DNA of 64,000 bases from 54-19 sp038210655 (GTDB lineage Bacteria; Chloroflexota; Chloroflexia; Chloroheliales; Chloroheliaceae). The stretch is from positions 1 to 64,000 of the forward strand of contig JBBQWM010000032.1 in assembly GCA_038210655.1 (NCBI GenBank), read 5' to 3'. This document shows, piece by piece, positions 60,226 to 64,000 of this stretch. Within the stretch, counting starts at the first letter, position 1; each line of letters opens with the position of its first letter. Below the pieces are notes generated by a model. It was not told the origin of the DNA. It worked only from the letters and a program-made list of their open reading frames with translations, and made no database searches. The position numbers and the translations under genes were made by a program.

Positions 60226-61824
60226 TTATTGCGGGCCAGCCTTGCTCACGGCTTCGGTGACATAACTGGCGTATTGCTTGAAGTTATCCGCGAACATCTT
60301 CGCCAGTTGAGCCGCCTTCGCGTCGTAGTCGGCACCGTTGGCCCAAGTCTGGCGTGGATTTAGCACTTCAGCCGGTACGCCGGGGCAGGACTGCGGAACC
60401 GCCAGCTTGAAATAAGGGTCGATCACGTATTCGACATCTTCCAGTTCGCCGTTCAGGGCGGCACTAATCAAGGCCCGCGTATGCTTGATGCTCATGCGTT
60501 GCCCGACTCCGTAAGAGCCACCGCTCCACCCGGTATTGACCAGCCAGCATTTCGCGCCATGTTCGGCAATTTTATTGCCCAGGAGTTCGGCATAGACCGA
60601 AGGGTGATGCACCATAAAAGGAGCGCCAAAGCAGGTGCTAAAGGTCGCCTGCGGTTCGGTTACGCCCCGTTCGGTTCCGGCTAGTTTAGCCGTAAAGCCG
60701 GACAGGAAGTGATACATCGCCTGCTCCTGGCTCAGCTTCGAGATTGGTGGTAGCACCCCGAAAGCATCCGCCGTCAGAAAGATAATGTTCTTGGGGTGTC
60801 CGGTGCGACCTCTCAAGTCCATATTCGGGATAAACTCTAGTGGATAAGCCGCCCGTGTGTTCTCGGTCAATTCCTCGCTGTCGAGGTCAAGCTTGCGGCT
60901 CAGGGGGTCTATTACGACGTTTTCCAGGACTGTCCCAAATCGGCGGGTCGTACTATAAATCTCCGGCTCGGCCTTTTCGCTCAAATTGATGACTTTGGCA
61001 TAGCAGCCGCCCTCAAAGTTAAAAACGCCATCCGCGCCCCAGCCATGTTCGTCGTCCCCGATGAGGGTGCGCTGCGGGTCAGCCGAGAGGGTCGTCTTGC
61101 CGGTTCCCGACAGACCAAAGAACAGGGCGGCATCCCCTTCCGGCCCGTAGTTGCAAGAGCAGTGCATCGACATCACGCCCTTGAGCGGCAGCAAGTAGTT
61201 GAGCAGGGTAAAGACGCTCTTTTTGATCTCCCCGGCGTATTCGGTTCCGCCGATCAAGACCATCTTGCGGGCAAAGTTGAGCAGAATAAATGTCTCACTG
61301 CGTGTCCCATCCCGTTCTGGCTCGGCCTTGAAATTAGCCGCATCGCAGACTGTAAAGACTGGCTCGAACGTTTTCAACTCCTCGGCGGTCGGGCGGATAA
61401 AGAGGTTGCGGGCGAAAAGGTTGTGCCAGGCATATTCACTAATAACCCGGATTGGTAGTCGGTATTCAGGATGGGCCGCCACAAACAAATCCTGGACATA
61501 AACTTTACGGGCGGCCATGTATTGCTTGACCCGGCCGTACAGAGCGTCGAATTTGATGGCCTCAAAAGGCTGGTTGGCCTTCCAATCGACATGATCGTGG
61601 CTGTCCGGTTCGCTCACCACGAATTTATCTTTTGGGGAGCGGCCTGTATATTTGCCGGTTGCTACCACCAGGGAGCCACCTTCGGCTACTCGGCCTTCCC
61701 CGTTGCCCAGGGCCGCTTCGTAGAGGGCCGGAACCGTCAGGTTCTGCATCGCTCCACTCAGGTCAATGATGTCTTCGTGGGGGCCAAAATTAAACGCGAT
61801 TGCGTTTTTATCGAGGGTTTGCAT
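60226..61824 (-). CDS. pckA: Phosphoenolpyruvate carboxykinase (ATP)
   Basis: This enzyme interconverts oxaloacetate and PEP using ATP, as a gluconeogenic or anaplerotic step. The 532-residue protein carries the ATP-type signatures: the P-loop FFGLSGTGKTTLSADPQRTL, the Mn-binding segment LIGDDEHGWGADGVFNFEGG, and ENTRAAYPLEFIPNM. AAGGAGG lies 8 nt before the ATG. The gene is transcribed alone and converges on the transposase remnant. No terminator is obvious in 60124-60225, which holds only a half-copy of repeat family C (60177-60194). Confidence 0.97.
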   Translation of the reverse strand: MQTLDKNAIAFNFGPHEDIIDLSGAMQNLTVPALYEAALGNGEGRVAEGGSLVVATGKYTGRSPKDKFVVSEPDSHDHVDWKANQPFEAIKFDALYGRVKQYMAARKVYVQDLFVAAHPEYRLPIRVISEYAWHNLFARNLFIRPTAEELKTFEPVFTVCDAANFKAEPERDGTRSETFILLNFARKMVLIGGTEYAGEIKKSVFTLLNYLLPLKGVMSMHCSCNYGPEGDAALFFGLSGTGKTTLSADPQRTLIGDDEHGWGADGVFNFEGGCYAKVINLSEKAEPEIYSTTRRFGTVLENVVIDPLSRKLDLDSEELTENTRAAYPLEFIPNMDLRGRTGHPKNIIFLTADAFGVLPPISKLSQEQAMYHFLSGFTAKLAGTERGVTEPQATFSTCFGAPFMVHHPSVYAELLGNKIAEHGAKCWLVNTGWSGGSYGVGQRMSIKHTRALISAALNGELEDVEYVIDPYFKLAVPQSCPGVPAEVLNPRQTWANGADYDAKAAQLAKMFADNFKQYASYVTEAVSKAGPQ

Positions 61825-62547
61825 CAGGTTATCCTCCTTGATTATTAGCCACTATGCCTTTTAACGTCCATTTTTGCCAGCAACTCTGCTCACAAGAACG
61901 CCAGGATTGTCTATCACCCGTGCTTAACCGAATGTACTGCATTGCGGATAGATTTGAGATTATACCTGAATTGCGTTGTCTGGCAAAACTCCCCTACTTT
62001 GTACCTTCCTACTCATAGTAACAGCAAAATTAGCCTCTCCGCTCTAGCTACCCAGAGGCGGATTTACTTTTATGCTTCTTTCGTTTTAGACGAAGTTAGT
62101 AAGAGTCCGTTAAGTTACAAAATTTCACTAAATCTATTTTACACGAAATCATATTTCACGCAACCCCTAAAAAGAAGTTTTTCAATAACATTTCATAATA
62201 AAGCTAATAGGAGTTCCTCATAACTAAACTTCTTGAACCCTTTAGCTAGTTTGATAGCCAGGGGTTGATCGGCTAAACATTGAGCAATCGCCAACTCGCT
62301 AAGATTATTACACAACCCTGCCACCAGTCCTGCCAATAACATAGCCGCCAATGGGTAGCGTAGATTAGATTGATTGACCGGTGGGTCGGCAAAAGCCTCG
62401 AACCCTTTGACCTTAACGCCTAAGCCCTGATAGGTTGTGTAGAACACTTGCGCGGAGCGAACTCTTGTGCTACCATCAAGCTTATGTTAACGTAAAACTG
62501 CGGAAGATCAAATATAAGCTCCCAGAGGGTGGTCAGGAGGTTGCGCG
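61825..62547. other. Intergenic region upstream of pckA and the nuclease gene
   Basis: This 723-bp region carries the promoters of two divergent genes. Apart from the possible transposase remnant at 62193-62447, nothing recognisable is present; the stretch 61940-62220 is AT-rich without repeats or hairpins of note. Confidence 0.45.
62193..62447 (-). pseudogene. Possible transposase N-terminal fragment
   Basis: An 84-codon frame includes GFEAFADPPVNQSNLRYPLA and AAMLLAGLVAGLCNNLSELA. These recall the DPR..RHPL...L...L..L.GA.SL.A(I/L)A pattern at the start of ISAs1-type transposases. The rest of such a transposase is absent. The call is weak; an orphan small protein is the alternative. Confidence 0.3.
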
Positions 62548-63792
62548 ATGCGCTACACCCGCGACGGTCGGTTGGTAGTTAGCGATTCCATGATGAAGAT
62601 ATACCAGGACTGCGGTGCGCGTTTCTGGTTCAATTATCTTGAAAACCCGGAGCCAGAGACGCAGCCTCGCGTTCCGGCCCTCGAATTTGGTAGCGTGCTA
62701 CACTCGATGTTTTACGACTTCTTCAAGCGCAAAAACCCTGAAGCTAAAATGTACGAGTCCGCTACAAACTTTGCTAACGTCTTTCGGGGCCGCTGGTTTA
62801 ACATTGATAGCCAACCCAAGACCGATAAAGGTCGGCGCAAACCGCCTATGCTGTGGCGTTCGCCGGATGAGAAAGAAAAACTGCTCGGTAGTGGCTATAA
62901 ATTCTGCTACGAGTTCTTCCAGCGTAACGAAGGCGTACCACTTTCACACGTGCTGGTCGAAGCCTACTTTATTATCAATATCACCAACGAGCAGAACGGG
63001 CGTGGTTATGCCTTGCAGGGTTATATTGACCGCTTGGAACTCAAAGAGAGCAAACAGCCCGGCAGTTTCCGGCCTGAAGATTTGGGCAAAGCCTTACACG
63101 ATAGTCGTCCGGCCTTTTTGCGGGGCGAAGAGGGCGGTCATCTGCTGGTAGTCGATTACAAGTCTGGCTACAAACCGATGGCGGCGGAAGCACTCCAGGT
63201 CGATACCCAGTTCAGTTGCTACGATCTGGCGGTCGAATTGCTCTACCCGGCTGCGCCGCGTCGCTTTGCTATCGAGCATATCCGTGATGGTTCGCATATC
63301 CCGACTATACGTGGCGAAGGCGAACGGCGGGTCTTGCGCGAACGCATCTTCAAGATAGGTCGCGCTATCGAGAAAGAGCAATTTCCACTGGCCTCCAATA
63401 TGTATAAGTGCCAGAGTTGTACGTTTTTGCGCCAGTGCAACAGCCTGCAAGCCGTCGCCCATAAAAAGGGCATCCACCCCGAAGACCTCATGCGGGCCAG
63501 TTCGCCCCTCGCTCGTGGACACCGCAAGACCCGTAGTTTGTTCGAGTGGAAAGACGGTCAGATCGTCAATATTACCGATGAAAAGCGGCTTTCCCGCGCC
63601 GAAAAGTTGCGCCACAAGCCGACCCAACTTTCTTTCTTCTTTGGACAGGAGGAGCAGGAAGAATTGGAAGAAGAAGTCGCCAACGCTCCTTTTGGCAATA
63701 TCGTCGAGAGTATTGCTGGGGACGAGGAGTGGCAAGGCAACGAAAAAGCCCCTGGTTATGACGAAAACTGGGATGATGTGCAGGCTTCCTGA
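62548..63792 (+). CDS. PD-(D/E)XK nuclease, RecB/Cas4-like
   Basis: This 414-residue protein has the RecB-family nuclease layout. The N-terminal motif is LEFGSVLHSMFYDF (the G-x-x-x-H element). The active-site strand is HLLVVDYKSGYKP with D and K preceded by an acidic helix. The motif DTQFSCYDLAVELLYP comes next, then a C-x2-C-x5-C cluster (KCQSCTFLRQCN) that may bind iron-sulfur, as in Cas4 and AddB. The C-terminal 90 residues are acidic and disordered. AGGAGG precedes the ATG. No cas or addA genes adjoin it, so a repair role is likelier than adaptation. Confidence 0.88.
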   Translation: MRYTRDGRLVVSDSMMKIYQDCGARFWFNYLENPEPETQPRVPALEFGSVLHSMFYDFFKRKNPEAKMYESATNFANVFRGRWFNIDSQPKTDKGRRKPPMLWRSPDEKEKLLGSGYKFCYEFFQRNEGVPLSHVLVEAYFIINITNEQNGRGYALQGYIDRLELKESKQPGSFRPEDLGKALHDSRPAFLRGEEGGHLLVVDYKSGYKPMAAEALQVDTQFSCYDLAVELLYPAAPRRFAIEHIRDGSHIPTIRGEGERRVLRERIFKIGRAIEKEQFPLASNMYKCQSCTFLRQCNSLQAVAHKKGIHPEDLMRASSPLARGHRKTRSLFEWKDGQIVNITDEKRLSRAEKLRHKPTQLSFFFGQEEQEELEEEVANAPFGNIVESIAGDEEWQGNEKAPGYDENWDDVQAS

Positions 63793-63806
63793 GACGCTAT
63801 TTTCAA

Positions 63807-63836
63807 GCGACCCGCTCCCCTCTATAAGTGGGTCGC
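63807..63836 (+). terminator. Hairpin after the nuclease gene
   Basis: GCGACCCGCT and AGTGGGTCGC form a stem about 15 bp after the stop. There is no good T run, so termination efficiency is doubtful. No feature is seen from there to 64000. Confidence 0.5.
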
Positions 63837-64000
63837 CTTCTACAAATAATTTTACCAAATCCACCACCCAAATTCTAACCGTTTATAGCATGCCACTTCC
63901 CTTTGGGATGTGAGGTCGGCTTCCCTATCCCGACCACGCCGTGCGTCTAGTTTAGGGCGGGTCGATTTGGGCTATTTAACTTTTTCTAATGATTGCCCAA

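Overview
The window reads as a chromosomal segment of a Chloroflexota bacterium, probably a phototrophic or formerly phototrophic lineage. The evidence is indirect. There is a (bacterio)chlorophyll synthase-type UbiA prenyltransferase. There is an ArsA-type ATPase with a C-terminal small-heat-shock-like domain. RND and MMPL exporters occur without adaptor or outer-membrane genes. The ileS gene is controlled by a T-box. Starts are often GTG or TTG, and short interspersed repeats are abundant. Assignment to a particular genus, for example a relative of the type I reaction-centre Chloroflexota, is inference only. No rRNA, tRNA, CRISPR array, prophage or complete insertion sequence was recognised.

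Layout. 0-3.8 kb: a DrrA-like ABC ATPase with a TetR regulator, a transglutaminase-like protein and a GlsB/YeaQ membrane protein. 3.9-7.9 kb: a T-box leader and ileS; the enzyme has a swapped GXHH signature. 8-15.4 kb, mostly minus strand: a TenA-like protein, an OmpR/histidine-kinase pair, a lone receiver protein, an excisionase-like HTH protein, an ammonium transporter, a membrane protein and a zinc-ribbon/TPR protein. 16-19.5 kb: a Na+/H+-type antiporter, a HAD phosphatase, an internally deleted SDR pseudogene and a cyanophycinase-like peptidase. 20-24.8 kb, plus strand: chlorophyll synthase-like protein, alpha/beta hydrolase, a degenerate DXS C-terminal-half protein, ArsA-like ATPase and a CheY-like receiver. 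25-33 kb: an RRM RNA-binding protein, a secreted DUF5666-like protein, a GH31 glucosidase, a two-gene DUF6884/GIY-YIG cassette, a divergent NRAMP transporter and a PhyH-type dioxygenase. 33-43 kb: two Tat-exported surface proteins, a glycosyltransferase, a hydrolase, a long NYN/LOTUS RNA-binding protein, RNase PH and a HisC-like protein lacking its Schiff-base lysine. 43.5-47.3 kb: a lipoprotein, two unknown proteins and an APH-like kinase. 47.5-59.9 kb: an efflux block (MarR regulator, RND exporter, PhoU and a membrane protein, TetR regulator, two MMPL exporters, an isochorismatase-like hydrolase). 60-64 kb: a transposase remnant, PEP carboxykinase and a RecB/Cas4-like nuclease.

Regulatory and repeat structure is unusually visible. 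Four copies of the 16-bp palindrome CTTATC-N4-GATAAG bracket the TetR gene upstream of the first MMPL gene. Two near-identical sigma-70 promoters precede marR. Several small palindromic element families occur, and one is interrupted by a 136-bp inverted-repeat element with a 3-bp target duplication. At least ten intergenic tracts carry short tandem repeats whose unit sequence differs from site to site but is always 7 nt long; one lies inside the T-box leader.

The observations most worth following are the GXHH IleRS (the motif known from mupirocin hyper-resistant IleRS2), the HisC-like protein with His in place of the catalytic Lys, the DUF6884/GIY-YIG pair, the DXS-half protein in the chlorophyll synthase cluster, and the heptamer repeats.
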